Origin: an uncultured Verrucomicrobiota bacterium
GTDB lineage: Bacteria; Verrucomicrobiota; Kiritimatiellia; CAIQIC01; Lenti-01
Assembly: GCA_938003985.1 (NCBI GenBank)
Contig: CALKWZ010000074.1
Location: 41,097-105,096 of the forward strand
Direction of reading: 5' to 3'
DNA length: 64,000 bases
The notes beneath the pieces were generated by a model. It had not been told where the DNA came from and made no database searches. It saw only the letters and a list, made by a program, of their open reading frames with translations. Of the stretch, positions 45,292 through 54,652 are shown in pieces. Within the stretch, counting starts at the first letter, position 1, and each line of letters starts with the position of its first letter. The position numbers and the translations under genes were made by a program.

Positions 45292-45998
45292 GCGAGCAGG
45301 GCTTTCATTTCGCGCACGGCCCGTTCCATGCCGACCATCACGGCGCGGGCCACGATGCTGTGGCCGATGTTGAGGACTTCCAGATGCGGCACCGTCCGGA
45401 GGAAGACCGGCAAGTTGTCGTAGTTCAAGCCGTGCCCGGCGTTGATGCGCAAGCCGCGGGCATGGCCGTATTCGGCGGCGGCGGCCAACCGCCGCAGCTC
45501 GGCCGCCTGCGCGGGGCCGGCCAGCTCGCAGTATTTGCCGGTGTGCAGTTCGACGACGGGCGCGCCGAGGGCCACGGCCGCGTCGAGCTGCGCGGGATCG
45601 GGCTCGATGAACAGGCTGACTTCGATGCCGGCGGCTTTCAACTGGGCGACGGACGGCTGCAAGGCGGCGAACTGCCCGGCGGCGTCGAGGCCGCCTTCGG
45701 TGGTCAGCTCCTGCCGGCGTTCGGGCACGAGGCAGACTTCGGCGGGCCGGACGGCGAGCGCGATGGCCACGATCTCGGGGCTGTTGGCCATTTCGAGGTT
45801 GAGCGGGATCTGCAGCGCGCGGCGGAATTCGACGACGTCGGCGTCCTGGATGTGCCGGCGGTCTTCGCGCAGATGGATGGTGATGCCGTCGGCGCCGGCG
45901 CGCTCGCACAGGCGGGCGGCTTCCAGCGGCGCGGGATAGGTCGTGCCGCGCGCCTGCCGCAGCGTGGCGACGTGGTCGACGTTGACGCCGAGCTTCAT
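45288..45998 (-). CDS. pdxJ: Pyridoxine 5'-phosphate synthase
   Basis: A protein of 236 residues, the usual size. It has LGVNVDHVATLRQAR, DGITIHLREDRRHIQDADV, NLEMANSPEIV, CLVPERRQELTTEGGLD and INAGHGLNYDNL, the phosphate-binding and active-site stretches of PdxJ. It condenses 1-deoxyxylulose-5-phosphate with 3-amino-2-oxopropyl phosphate to make pyridoxine phosphate. It overlaps both the small membrane ORF upstream and nnr downstream by 4 bp, so the three are translated together. Confidence 0.97.
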   Translation of the reverse strand: MKLGVNVDHVATLRQARGTTYPAPLEAARLCERAGADGITIHLREDRRHIQDADVVEFRRALQIPLNLEMANSPEIVAIALAVRPAEVCLVPERRQELTTEGGLDAAGQFAALQPSVAQLKAAGIEVSLFIEPDPAQLDAAVALGAPVVELHTGKYCELAGPAQAAELRRLAAAAEYGHARGLRINAGHGLNYDNLPVFLRTVPHLEVLNIGHSIVARAVMVGMERAVREMKALLA

Positions 45999-46129
45999 GG
46001 CGCGGCGGGATCGGGCTTCCGGGCGCCGGCCGCTTCGGCCTTGAAGAACAGCGCCAGGACGGTCAACACGACGTAGGCCGCCACCATGACGGCGGCGGTC
46101 TGGATCAGTTCGCTGAGGGCGAGGGTCAT
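45995..46129 (-). CDS. Small single-helix membrane protein
   Basis: A predicted protein of 44 residues, MTLALSELIQTAAVM and onward, with one hydrophobic helix (about 9-29) and a charged C-terminal tail ending KPDPAAP. Its stop overlaps the pdxJ start (ATGA), and its start lies 13 bp after the ATPase gene, with GGAG about 10 nt upstream. The tight packing and good Shine-Dalgarno support a real gene. Function unknown. Confidence 0.55.
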   Translation of the reverse strand: MTLALSELIQTAAVMVAAYVVLTVLALFFKAEAAGARKPDPAAP

Positions 46130-46142
46130 GGCGCGCTCCGGA

Positions 46143-47246
<1,104 letters not shown>

Positions 47247-47295
47247 GGAAAACTCCTCACGGCGGGCGTCCGACAGGCCGCCCACATGGCTCCCG

Positions 47296-47325
47296 CTTGT
47301 AGCATCCCGCAAAAGGCCCTGTCAA
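47296..47325 (-). promoter_or_regulatory. Sigma70-type promoter of the ATPase-pdxJ-nnr operon
   Basis: Minus-strand TTGACA, 18 bp, TACAAG with an upstream TGC (extended -10). The expected start is about 45 nt ahead of the ATPase ATG, which has its own Shine-Dalgarno. Confidence 0.6.
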
Positions 47326-47337
47326 AACAAACCCCGC

Positions 47338-47366
47338 TTGAATTGCCGGGGCCGTTGCGCCATACT
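47338..47366 (+). promoter_or_regulatory. Sigma70-type promoter of the glycosyltransferase-CPBP operon (leaderless)
   Basis: TTGAAT, 17 bp, CATACT, then 6 nt (GCGCGC) and the ATG at 47373. No Shine-Dalgarno is present. Confidence 0.65.
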
Positions 47367-47372
47367 GCGCGC

Positions 47373-48362
47373 ATGACAACTTCTTCTCCCGCGAGCCTCT
47401 CGGTCGTCATTCCCGTCTACAACGAAGAGCCGAACGTCGCCGCCCTGGCGCAGAAGCTCCACGCGGCCATTTCGGGCATCGGCCGCGCCTACGAGATCAT
47501 CCTCGTGGACGACGGTTCGCGCGACGGCACCTGGGACCACCTGAAGGCCGCCTGCGCGGCCTATCCGCATTTCCGGCTGATCCGCTTCCGGCGCAACTTC
47601 GGCCAGACCGCGGCGATGTCCGCGGGCATCGACGCCGCGCAGAACGACGTGATCGTGACGCTGGACGCCGACCTGCAGAACGACCCGGCCGACATCCCCC
47701 GCCTGCTGGAGGAGATGGAGAAGAACGACTACGCCGTGGTGTCCGGCTGGCGCAAGGACCGCAAGGATCCGTTCCTCAACCGCCGCCTGCCCTCGATGAT
47801 CGCCAACGGGCTGATCTCGAACATCACCGGCGTGAAGCTCCACGACTACGGCTGCACGCTGAAGGCCTACCGCCGCGACGTCCTGCAAGGCGTGCGGCTC
47901 TACGGCGAAATGCACCGGTTCATCCCGGCGCTGTGCTCGTGGGTCGGCGGGGACATCGCCGAAGTGGTCGTGACGCACCACCCGCGCCTGGCGGGCAAAT
48001 CCAAGTACGGCATCGGGCGCACGTTCCGGGTGATCCTCGATCTGCTGACGGTGAAGTTCCTGCTGCGGTTCACCGGCGGGCCGATGCAGCTGTTCGGCAA
48101 GATCGCGTTCGGCTTCGGCGGCGCGGCGGCGCTCATGCTGCTGGTGGTGGCGCTCGACCGGCTCTTCGGCTTCGGCGCGGCCGGACATCTCTACCTGATC
48201 AAGCGGCCGTTCTGGGTCATCACGCCCTTCATGCTGCTGGCCTTCTGCATGCAGTTCCTGTCGATGGGCCTGCTGGCGGAAGTGCAGATCCGCACCTACC
48301 ACGAATCGCAGGCCAAGCCGATCTACGCGATCCGCGAGACCTGCGCGTCGCCCGGCGCCTGA
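47373..48362 (+). CDS. Polyprenyl-phosphate-type family 2 glycosyltransferase
   Basis: A protein of 329 residues. The GT-A domain has SVVIPVYNEEPN, ILVDDGSRDGTWD, RNFGQTAAMSAGIDAA, VTLDADLQNDP (DxD) and LHDYGCTLKAYRRDV. Two C-terminal membrane helices follow (about 230-300). This is the GtrB/ArnC/DPM1 plan, which loads a sugar on undecaprenyl phosphate for use outside the membrane. The gene has a predicted leaderless transcript. Its stop overlaps the CPBP protease start by 1 bp (TGATG). Confidence 0.9.
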   Translation: MTTSSPASLSVVIPVYNEEPNVAALAQKLHAAISGIGRAYEIILVDDGSRDGTWDHLKAACAAYPHFRLIRFRRNFGQTAAMSAGIDAAQNDVIVTLDADLQNDPADIPRLLEEMEKNDYAVVSGWRKDRKDPFLNRRLPSMIANGLISNITGVKLHDYGCTLKAYRRDVLQGVRLYGEMHRFIPALCSWVGGDIAEVVVTHHPRLAGKSKYGIGRTFRVILDLLTVKFLLRFTGGPMQLFGKIAFGFGGAAALMLLVVALDRLFGFGAAGHLYLIKRPFWVITPFMLLAFCMQFLSMGLLAEVQIRTYHESQAKPIYAIRETCASPGA

Positions 48363-49168
48363 TGCCCGCGGCCGCCCACGCGACCTGGTTGGCGGCGCTC
48401 GTCGCCGGGTTGGGGGTCCTGCTGGCGGCGGGGTTCGCCGCCGGATTCCACCTCGCCGCGCGCCGGCGCGGCGCCACCCCGTGGCCGCTCGTGCTGGCGC
48501 AGTTCGCCGCGGCCAGCCCGTGGCGGCCGCGCGACCTGTGGGCGGTGGTGTTCGTGCTGGCCGCCGCGCAGTTCCTGCGACGGTTCGCGCCCCCCGCCCT
48601 GCTCTACGACGTGCTGGCGTTCCAGATCGCGCTGCTGGCGGCCATCCTCTGGCGGATGCGCGGCAAGCCGCAGGCGCTGGGCGCGCGGGCCGCGCCGCGC
48701 ACGGTGCTGGCCGAGGCCGCCTTGCGCTGGCTGGCCATCCTGCCCCTGATCTGGTTCCTGGGGTTCGCCTGGAACCTGGGGCTGAACCTGCTGGGCCGCG
48801 AGCCGGCCTTCCAGCACGCCGTCGCGCTGTTCCTGGAGACCGATACGGCGTGGGAGCAGGCGCGGTTCGTGTTCTTCGCCGTGATCGTCGCGCCCGTCGC
48901 GGAAGAAGCGCTGTTCCGCGGCCTGCTGCTGCCGCTGCTGGTGCGGCACGCGGGGGCGGCCGCCGGCGTGGCGCTGACGGCGCTGGGCTTCGCGGCGCTG
49001 CACGGCCTGGAAAGCCTGCCGGCGCTGGCGGCGTTTTCCGTGGCGCTGTCGCTGGCCTATGCGCGCACCGGCACGCTGTGGGTGCCCATGGCGATGCACG
49101 CGATCTTCAACGCGGCGAATCTCGCGCTCGTGGCGGCGCTGGTCCGGTCCGGCGCGCTGCCGAGCTAG
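48362..49168 (+). CDS. CPBP-family intramembrane metalloprotease
   Basis: A protein of 268 residues with about seven or eight membrane helices. The Abi/CPBP motifs are complete: APVAEEALFRGLLL (EExxxR), FAALHG (FxxxH) and MAMHAIFNAAN (HxxxN-type). Such proteases (Rce1-like) cut within or near the membrane; in bacteria they process bacteriocins or are of unknown role. It is coupled to the glycosyltransferase gene. Confidence 0.88.
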   Translation: MPAAAHATWLAALVAGLGVLLAAGFAAGFHLAARRRGATPWPLVLAQFAAASPWRPRDLWAVVFVLAAAQFLRRFAPPALLYDVLAFQIALLAAILWRMRGKPQALGARAAPRTVLAEAALRWLAILPLIWFLGFAWNLGLNLLGREPAFQHAVALFLETDTAWEQARFVFFAVIVAPVAEEALFRGLLLPLLVRHAGAAAGVALTALGFAALHGLESLPALAAFSVALSLAYARTGTLWVPMAMHAIFNAANLALVAALVRSGALPS

Positions 49169-49178
49169 CGCATTTAGT

Positions 49179-49253
49179 CCCCCGACGAGGTCGTCGGGGG
49201 CTCCCAAGCCGGGAAGGCTGCGGCTGTTTGGAGCCGGCACGACCCCGTGCCGG
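49179..49253 (+). repeat. Triple-hairpin intergenic repeat, copy B
   Basis: CCCCCGACGA-GG-TCGTCGGGGG, GGCTCC, about 20 nt, GGCTGTTT, GGAGCC, then CCGGCAC-GACCCC-GTGCCGG followed by TTTT. It lies between the convergent ends of the CPBP and rdgB genes and could terminate transcription from the left. Confidence 0.8.
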
Positions 49254-49261
49254 TTTTCCGC

Positions 49262-49873
49262 TCAGCGCGGGAACGCCGCGGCCCCCGCCGCGATCAGCGC
49301 GCCCCACTTTTCCTTGGCCAGCGCCAGCGCGCGGCCGCGGTGGCTCAGCTGGTTTTTCTGCGCGTTGCCCATTTCGGCGAACGTGCGGTCGTAGCCGTCC
49401 GGCACGAAGAGCGGATCGTAGCCGAAGCCCTGCGCGCCGCGCAGCGCGTCGACGATGCGCCCCGGGCAGGAGCCCGAGACCGTCTCGGCGCGGCCGGCCG
49501 GATCGCTCAAGGCCGCCACGCAACGGAACCGCGCGGAACGGTCGGTTTTCCCCGCCAGTTCGCGCAGGAGCTTGGCGTTGTTGTTGGCGTGGTTGCAGGG
49601 CTCGCCGGCGTAGCGCGCGGACCAGACGCCCGGCGCGTTGCCCAGCGCGGTCACTTCGAGCCCGGAATCGTCCGCCAGGGCCCACAGGCCCGTCGCGCGC
49701 GCCAGTTCGGTCGCCTTCTTGAGGGCGTTGGCCTCGAAGGTGTCGCCGTCCTCGATCACGTCGTGCAGATCCGGAAATTCCGCCGTGGACACCCATTCCA
49801 CGCCGGGCAGATCGAAGATTTCGCGGATTTCCTGGATCTTGTGGGCGTTGCGGGAAGCGATCAGGATCTTCAC
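49262..49873 (-). CDS. rdgB: Non-canonical purine NTP pyrophosphatase (RdgB/HAM1 family)
   Basis: A protein of 203 residues: LIASRNAHKIQEIREIF, ALADDSGLEVTALGNAPGVWSARYAG, GFGYDPLFVPDGYDRTFAEM and KNQLSHRGRAL are the HAM1 substrate- and metal-site stretches. It removes XTP, dITP and ITP from the nucleotide pool. It lies 9 bp downstream of the alanine racemase gene, so they share a transcript. Confidence 0.96.
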   Translation of the reverse strand: MKILIASRNAHKIQEIREIFDLPGVEWVSTAEFPDLHDVIEDGDTFEANALKKATELARATGLWALADDSGLEVTALGNAPGVWSARYAGEPCNHANNNAKLLRELAGKTDRSARFRCVAALSDPAGRAETVSGSCPGRIVDALRGAQGFGYDPLFVPDGYDRTFAEMGNAQKNQLSHRGRALALAKEKWGALIAAGAAAFPR

Positions 49874-49882
49874 GGGGTCCTT

Positions 49883-51013
49883 TCAGCCGACGCAGCGGCG
49901 TTCGATCTGGCGGGAGATGCCCGTCAGGATTTCATAGGGGATGGTGCCGCAGTGCTTGGCCAGTTCGTCGGCCCAGATGGCGTCGCCGCCCTGTTCCCCG
50001 ATCAGGACGACTTCGTCGCCGGCGCGCACGCCGCTGGCCGGCCCGAGATCGGCGGAGATCCAGTTCATGCTGACGCGGCCGACGACGGGCCGGCGTTTCC
50101 CGCCGATGAGCACGTGGCCCTTGTTGCCGAGGTGCCGCTGGTAGCCGTCGGTATAGCCGCAGCTCAACGTCGCCAGATCGGTCGGCGCCGGCGTCCGGTA
50201 GCTGCCGTAGTAGCCCACGGCGAAACCGGCGGGCACCGTCTTGACCTGGAGCACGCGCGTTTTCCAGCGCAGCACGGGGACGGTCGCGAAGCGCTGGGCG
50301 GGATCGGCGGAGCCGTAGCCGTAGAGCGAGATGCCCACGCGGACGGCGTCCTGGTCGCAGTCCGGCAGCAGCAGCGCGGCGCGGCTGCTGGACATGTGCC
50401 GGAACAGGCGCCGGCCGGCCGCGGCGTCGAGCGCCGGCAGGGCCTGCCGGAATTTTTCGGCCTGGCCCTTGGCCGCGGTCGGTTTCCGCTCCGGCTCGAC
50501 CATGGCGAAATGGGTGCAGACGCCCTGCACGTCCAGGCCCGGCAGGCGCGCGGCGGCCGCCGCCTGGTCGAGTTCGGCGGGCACGACGAAGCCCAGCCGG
50601 CCCATGCCGGTGTCGAGCTTGAGGTGCACGGACAGGCGGCCGCCGGCGGCCACGGCCGCCGCGGAAAGCGCCTGCGCGTGTTCCGCCGAAACCACGACGG
50701 GCACGATCCGGTCGCGCAGCATGAGCGGCACGTCCGCCGCTTGCGCCGCGCCCAGCACGAGGATCAGTTCGGCGGCCGGCGCCGCCGCGCGCACGGCCGC
50801 GGCTTCGGCGACGTAGGCCACGGCGAAGCGTCGCACGCCCGCGCCGGCCAGGGCCGCCGCCGCCGCCGCCAGGCCGTGCCCGTAGGCGTCGGCCTTCACG
50901 ACGGCGATCAGGTCCGCGCCGCGCAGCGCGGACCGGATGGCGGTCGCGTTGCCGCGCAGCCGGTTCAAATCCACTTCGACCCAGGATCCGCCGCAATTCA
51001 TGATGCGGGGCAT
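49883..51013 (-). CDS. alr: Alanine racemase
   Basis: A protein of 376 residues. The PLP lysine is in LIAVVKADAYGHG (Lys40), followed by a barrel domain with VHLKLDTGMGRLGF, CTHFAMVE and RVGISLYGYGS. The C-terminal domain has AVGYYGSYRTPAPTDLATLSCGY, with the catalytic Tyr region, and GRVSMNWISADLG, where Asp after SM is Asn. It makes D-alanine for peptidoglycan. I chose MPRIMNCGGSWVEVDLN; an ATG at 51001 is also possible. No strong Shine-Dalgarno is seen at either. Confidence 0.93.
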   Translation of the reverse strand: MPRIMNCGGSWVEVDLNRLRGNATAIRSALRGADLIAVVKADAYGHGLAAAAAALAGAGVRRFAVAYVAEAAAVRAAAPAAELILVLGAAQAADVPLMLRDRIVPVVVSAEHAQALSAAAVAAGGRLSVHLKLDTGMGRLGFVVPAELDQAAAAARLPGLDVQGVCTHFAMVEPERKPTAAKGQAEKFRQALPALDAAAGRRLFRHMSSSRAALLLPDCDQDAVRVGISLYGYGSADPAQRFATVPVLRWKTRVLQVKTVPAGFAVGYYGSYRTPAPTDLATLSCGYTDGYQRHLGNKGHVLIGGKRRPVVGRVSMNWISADLGPASGVRAGDEVVLIGEQGGDAIWADELAKHCGTIPYEILTGISRQIERRCVG

Positions 51014-51131
51014 TAAACACTCCGCTTCCGCGGCGCGCCACATTTTTCGGAACCCGAAGCGCAAAGGACTGGAAATCGGTTCCGGTATTGCGTACTCTGC
51101 CCGCACCATGCCAACCGGAGGAACCCGCATC

Positions 51132-51776
51132 ATGAACGTCCGCGCCCTCGTCCGCCTCGCCCGCTTCGCCCTGCTGCCCCTCCTGCTGGCCGGTTGCGGC
51201 GGCGGCGGCCCCGATGAAGACCGGCTCGAAAACCGGAATCCCGGCAACAACGACCTCAACGTCGTCGTGGCGTTCGGCGACAGCATCACCCGCGGCAGCG
51301 AATGCGCCTGCGAGCCCTATCCCCGGCGCCTCGCCGCCCTCGTCGGCAAATCCGTGCTGAACACCGGCGTCAGCGCCAGCCGCGCCATCGAAAACGTGTC
51401 GCGCACCCAGGAAGCGATCGACAAGTACCACCCCGCCTTCATGCTCATCCTCTACGGCGTCAACGACCTCATCGCCAGCGCCGAAGCGGCGTCCGTCCTG
51501 GACGCTCTCGGCCAGATGCTCGACATCTGCGAAGCCAACCAGGTCGTGCCCGTCCTCGCCACCTATCCCCAGCCCATCGGCAACCACCTCGGCTTCGCCG
51601 AACGCACCCTGCTCCTCAACGAGGGCATCCGCCAACTGGCCCAGGCCCGCGGCATTTTCTGCGTCGATCTCGAGCGCGAATTCGCCGCCGATCCGGCGCT
51701 CTACGAAGGCGACGGCCTGCACCCCAACGAGGCCGGAACCGTGATCCTGACCTTGGCCTTCGCCGATTTGTTCTGA
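51132..51776 (+). CDS. SGNH/GDSL-hydrolase lipoprotein, copy 1
   Basis: A protein of 214 residues. A lipoprotein signal (LLPLLLAGC) is followed by a short linker and the SGNH fold: VVAFGDSITRG (nucleophile Ser), YGVNDL (Asn) and DGLHPNEAG (Asp and His). Four Cys are conserved in all three tandem copies: ECAC just after the Ser block, ICEAN in the middle and FCVDLERE near the end. It is probably an esterase acting on acylated glycans or lipids at the outer membrane. I chose the ATG with GGAGG 11 nt upstream over one at 51109; a TGGAAA/TACTCT promoter precedes it. Confidence 0.88.
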   Translation: MNVRALVRLARFALLPLLLAGCGGGGPDEDRLENRNPGNNDLNVVVAFGDSITRGSECACEPYPRRLAALVGKSVLNTGVSASRAIENVSRTQEAIDKYHPAFMLILYGVNDLIASAEAASVLDALGQMLDICEANQVVPVLATYPQPIGNHLGFAERTLLLNEGIRQLAQARGIFCVDLEREFAADPALYEGDGLHPNEAGTVILTLAFADLF

Positions 51777-51875
51777 CGGCGGGTTTGACGTGATTTTCAT
51801 CGTTTTCGCCTAGACGTTCGGTTCCATTTTCGTATGCTCCAACCAGATATGTAGATATCTGCGGAGGGATGAAGC

Positions 51876-52559
51876 ATGAAAACTGGGCGCAAGTGGGTTT
51901 CGTTTTCGGGTGCGATCGCTTTTCTGGGGGCGTTTCTCCTCGCGGGTTGCGGATCGGACGGCGACTCGGGCCTGTCGAACAAGAATCCCGGCAACAACGA
52001 CCTCAACGTCGTGGTGGCGTTCGGCGACAGCGTCACCCAAGGCAGCGAATGCGCCTGCGCGCCGTATCCCGGGCGCCTGTCCGGCCTGATCGGCAAGATC
52101 GTCTACAACACCGGCGTCGGCGGCAGCCGGGCGAGCGACAGCGTGGGGCGCACGCAAGAGGCCATCAACAAGTACCACCCCGCCTTCATGCTCATTTTGT
52201 ACGGCATCAACGACATCATCCACGGCGGCGATGCCGGCAGCGTTTCGGGCGCCGTCAACCAGATGGTCCTCATCTGCAAGCAGAACAACGTGGTGCCGGT
52301 CCTGCTGACCTACCCGCGGCCCATCGCGGGCCACAACCTGTTCGCGGGCGGTACGATCGCCCTCAACCGGAACATCCGGGCCATCGCCAAGATGGAAGGC
52401 ATCCGGTGCGTCGATCTCGAGCGGGAATTTTCCGCCGGGGCCGATCCGCTCTTCGCCGAATGGCCCCTGACGGATGCCAACCTGATGGAGCCCGACGGCC
52501 TGCACCCCAACGACGCGGGCACGCAGATCATCGCGCTGGCCTGCGCCGATCTCTTCTGA
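51876..52559 (+). CDS. SGNH/GDSL-hydrolase lipoprotein, copy 2
   Basis: A protein of 227 residues, closely related to copy 1. The lipobox is LGAFLLAGC; then NKNPGNNDLNVVVAFGDSVTQG, LYGINDI, and DGLHPNDAG. The four shared Cys are in ECAC, LICKQN and IRCVDLERE. It has a 10-residue insertion before the Asp/His block (PLFAEWPLTDANLM). The Shine-Dalgarno GGAGG is 8 nt from the ATG. Some stretches are nearly identical to copy 1 in the DNA, which points to recent duplication or gene conversion. Confidence 0.88.
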   Translation: MKTGRKWVSFSGAIAFLGAFLLAGCGSDGDSGLSNKNPGNNDLNVVVAFGDSVTQGSECACAPYPGRLSGLIGKIVYNTGVGGSRASDSVGRTQEAINKYHPAFMLILYGINDIIHGGDAGSVSGAVNQMVLICKQNNVVPVLLTYPRPIAGHNLFAGGTIALNRNIRAIAKMEGIRCVDLEREFSAGADPLFAEWPLTDANLMEPDGLHPNDAGTQIIALACADLF

Positions 52560-52578
52560 GCCGCCCGGTTCGCCGGCC

Positions 52579-53256
52579 GTGAAACTCCCTGCCGCCGCTG
52601 GCCGCTTCCGATGGTTCGGCGCCGCGCTGTTGGTCGGCTTCGCGGCCGGTTGCGACGACGGCGACGGCAAGCTCTCCAACGGCCAGCCCGGCCTCAACGA
52701 CGTGAACGTGGTGGCCGCGTTCGGCGACAGCATCACCCAGGGCAACGTGTGCTCCTGTGCGCCCTATCCCGCCCGCCTCGGCCCGCTCGTCGGCAAAACC
52801 GTGGTCAACGCCGGCGTCCACGGCACGATGGCGCGGGAAAGCGTCGGCCGCGCGCAAGCCGTGATCGACCGGTTCCATCCCGCGTTCATGCTCATCCTCT
52901 ACGGCGTCAACGACGGCATCCACGGCAAAGGCGCCGACGGCACGCTGGCCGCCCTGCGCGACATGGTCGGCCTCTGCCGCCAGAACCAGGTCGTCCCCGT
53001 CCTCGCCACCTATCCGCTCCCCTTCGGCAGCCACGGCGCGTTCGCCGGCCGGACCGACGTCCTCAACGACGGCATCCGCGCCCTGGCGAAGGAGCTGCGC
53101 GTGCGCTGCGTGGATCTCGAGCGGGAATTCGCCGGCCCGGCCGATCCGGCCACCGGCGTCGCCGCGACCGAGCGCAGCCTGATGAACTCCGACGGGTTGC
53201 ACCCCAACGACGCCGGCACGCAGGTCATGGCCCTGGCGTTCGCCGACTTGTTCTGA
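52579..53256 (+). CDS. SGNH/GDSL-hydrolase lipoprotein, copy 3
   Basis: A protein of 225 residues that starts with GTG and follows copy 2 by 19 bp. The lipobox region is VGFAAGC. The active-site blocks are VAAFGDSITQG, LYGVNDG and DGLHPNDAG, and the four Cys are in VCSC, GLCRQN and VRCVDLERE. It is more divergent than copies 1 and 2 are from each other. It is probably cotranscribed with copy 2 and converges with hisA. Confidence 0.87.
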   Translation: MKLPAAAGRFRWFGAALLVGFAAGCDDGDGKLSNGQPGLNDVNVVAAFGDSITQGNVCSCAPYPARLGPLVGKTVVNAGVHGTMARESVGRAQAVIDRFHPAFMLILYGVNDGIHGKGADGTLAALRDMVGLCRQNQVVPVLATYPLPFGSHGAFAGRTDVLNDGIRALAKELRVRCVDLEREFAGPADPATGVAATERSLMNSDGLHPNDAGTQVMALAFADLF

Positions 53257-53280
53257 TCCGCCCCCGGCGGCCGCCCGGAC

Positions 53281-54021
53281 TCAGGCGCGCGCGGCGGCCA
53301 GCAGTTCGGCCATGGACGTGCGCCCTTCGTAGAGCGCCTTGCCCACGATGGCCCCCGCCAGGTTCGCCTTCCCCAGCGCGCGCAGCCGGACGACGTCGTC
53401 CGCCGTCGTGATGCCGCCGGACGCGATGATCGCGCAGCCGGGGCCCACGGCGGCGCAGACCTCCGCGTTGCCGGCGAAATTGGGTCCACGCAGCATGCCG
53501 TCGGTGGCCGTGTCGGTGTAGATGATCGTTTTCACGCCCGCGGCCGCCGCGCGCCGCGCGAGGTCCACGGCCGTCGTGCGCGAGGTCTCGGTCCAGCCCT
53601 TCACCTGCACGAAGCCGTCGCGCGCGTCGATGCCCACGGCCAGGCGGTCGCCGTATTTCTTCGCCAGCGCCGCCAGTTCGTCCACGCGCTCCAGCGCGCG
53701 CGTGCCGAGGATGGCGCGGCGCACGCCGCGCGCCAGCAGCGCGTCGAGGTCCGCGTCCGTCCGCAAGCCGCCGCCGCATTCGACGGGGATGCCCGCCGCG
53801 GCCGCCATCCGCCCGATCACGTCCAGATGGGCCGGATGGCCCTGGAAGGCGCCGTCGAGATCCACCACGTGGAGCCACGTCGCGCCCTGCTGCGCCCAGG
53901 CGCGGGCCTGCGCCGCGGGATCGTCGCCGTAGACCGTCGCGTCGTCCGCGCGGCCCTGCCGCAGGCGCACGCACTGGCCGCCCTTGAGATCCACCGCCGG
54001 CAAGATCGTGAATTCGCCCAT
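53281..54021 (-). CDS. hisA: Phosphoribosyl-formimino-AICAR phosphate isomerase
   Basis: A protein of 246 residues with the HisA barrel: ILPAVDLKGGQCVRLRQG (catalytic Asp), LHVVDLDGAFQG, VECGGGLRTDADLDALL, VGIDARDGFVQVKGW, IYTDTATDGMLRGPN (second Asp) and IIASGGITTADDV. It performs the Amadori step of histidine synthesis. Last gene of the hisB-hisH-hisA operon, 5 bp after hisH. Confidence 0.96.
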   Translation of the reverse strand: MGEFTILPAVDLKGGQCVRLRQGRADDATVYGDDPAAQARAWAQQGATWLHVVDLDGAFQGHPAHLDVIGRMAAAAGIPVECGGGLRTDADLDALLARGVRRAILGTRALERVDELAALAKKYGDRLAVGIDARDGFVQVKGWTETSRTTAVDLARRAAAAGVKTIIYTDTATDGMLRGPNFAGNAEVCAAVGPGCAIIASGGITTADDVVRLRALGKANLAGAIVGKALYEGRTSMAELLAAARA

Positions 54022-54026
54022 CGCGC

Positions 54027-54647
54027 CTACTCCTGGCTCCACTCGACGAAGTTCTTCAGCATGCGCAGCCCCGCCTGCTGGCTTTTTTCGGGGTGGAACT
54101 GCGCGGCGACGGTGCGGCCGCGCCAGACCAGGGAGGTGTAGTCGACGCCGTAGTCCGTCCGCCCCGCGTCCCAGCCCGCCGCGCCCGGCAGATAGAACGA
54201 GTGCACGAAATAGAAATAGGTTCCGTCCGGGAGGCCGCGCAGCAGCGGGCACTCGTCCCGGCCCGGCGCGCGGCGCACGCGGTTCCAGCCGATCTGCGGC
54301 ACCTTCCACTCCGGCGGCAGCGCGAATTTCTCGATCGGCGCGGGGATGACCCCCAGCCCGGCCGTGCCGGGCGATTCCGCGCTGGCGACGCAGAGCATCT
54401 GCAGGCCCAGGCAAATCCCGAGCAGCGGCCGGTCCGCGGCGATCCATTCCCGCAGCGGCTCCACGTAGCCCGCCCGCGCCAGGTTCGCCATGCCGTCGCC
54501 GAATGCGCCCACGCCCGGCAGAATCAGCGCGCCGCAGCCGGCCATCTCGGCCGGGGCCGCCAGGATGCGCGCGGGCGCGCCCAGGAAGGCCAGCGCGTTC
54601 GCCACGCTCCCGAGGTTGCCCATGCCGTAATCGACGATGCCGATCAT
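54027..54647 (-). CDS. hisH: Imidazole glycerol phosphate synthase glutaminase subunit
   Basis: A protein of 206 residues, a class I glutamine amidotransferase: IVDYGMGNLGSVANAL, LILPGVGAFGDGM, LLGICLGLQML (catalytic Cys) and AAQFHPEKSQ (His and Glu). It supplies ammonia to HisF, which is not in this window. The start is 5 bp after hisB. Confidence 0.96.
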   Translation of the reverse strand: MIGIVDYGMGNLGSVANALAFLGAPARILAAPAEMAGCGALILPGVGAFGDGMANLARAGYVEPLREWIAADRPLLGICLGLQMLCVASAESPGTAGLGVIPAPIEKFALPPEWKVPQIGWNRVRRAPGRDECPLLRGLPDGTYFYFVHSFYLPGAAGWDAGRTDYGVDYTSLVWRGRTVAAQFHPEKSQQAGLRMLKNFVEWSQE

Positions 54648-54652
54648 GCGCG

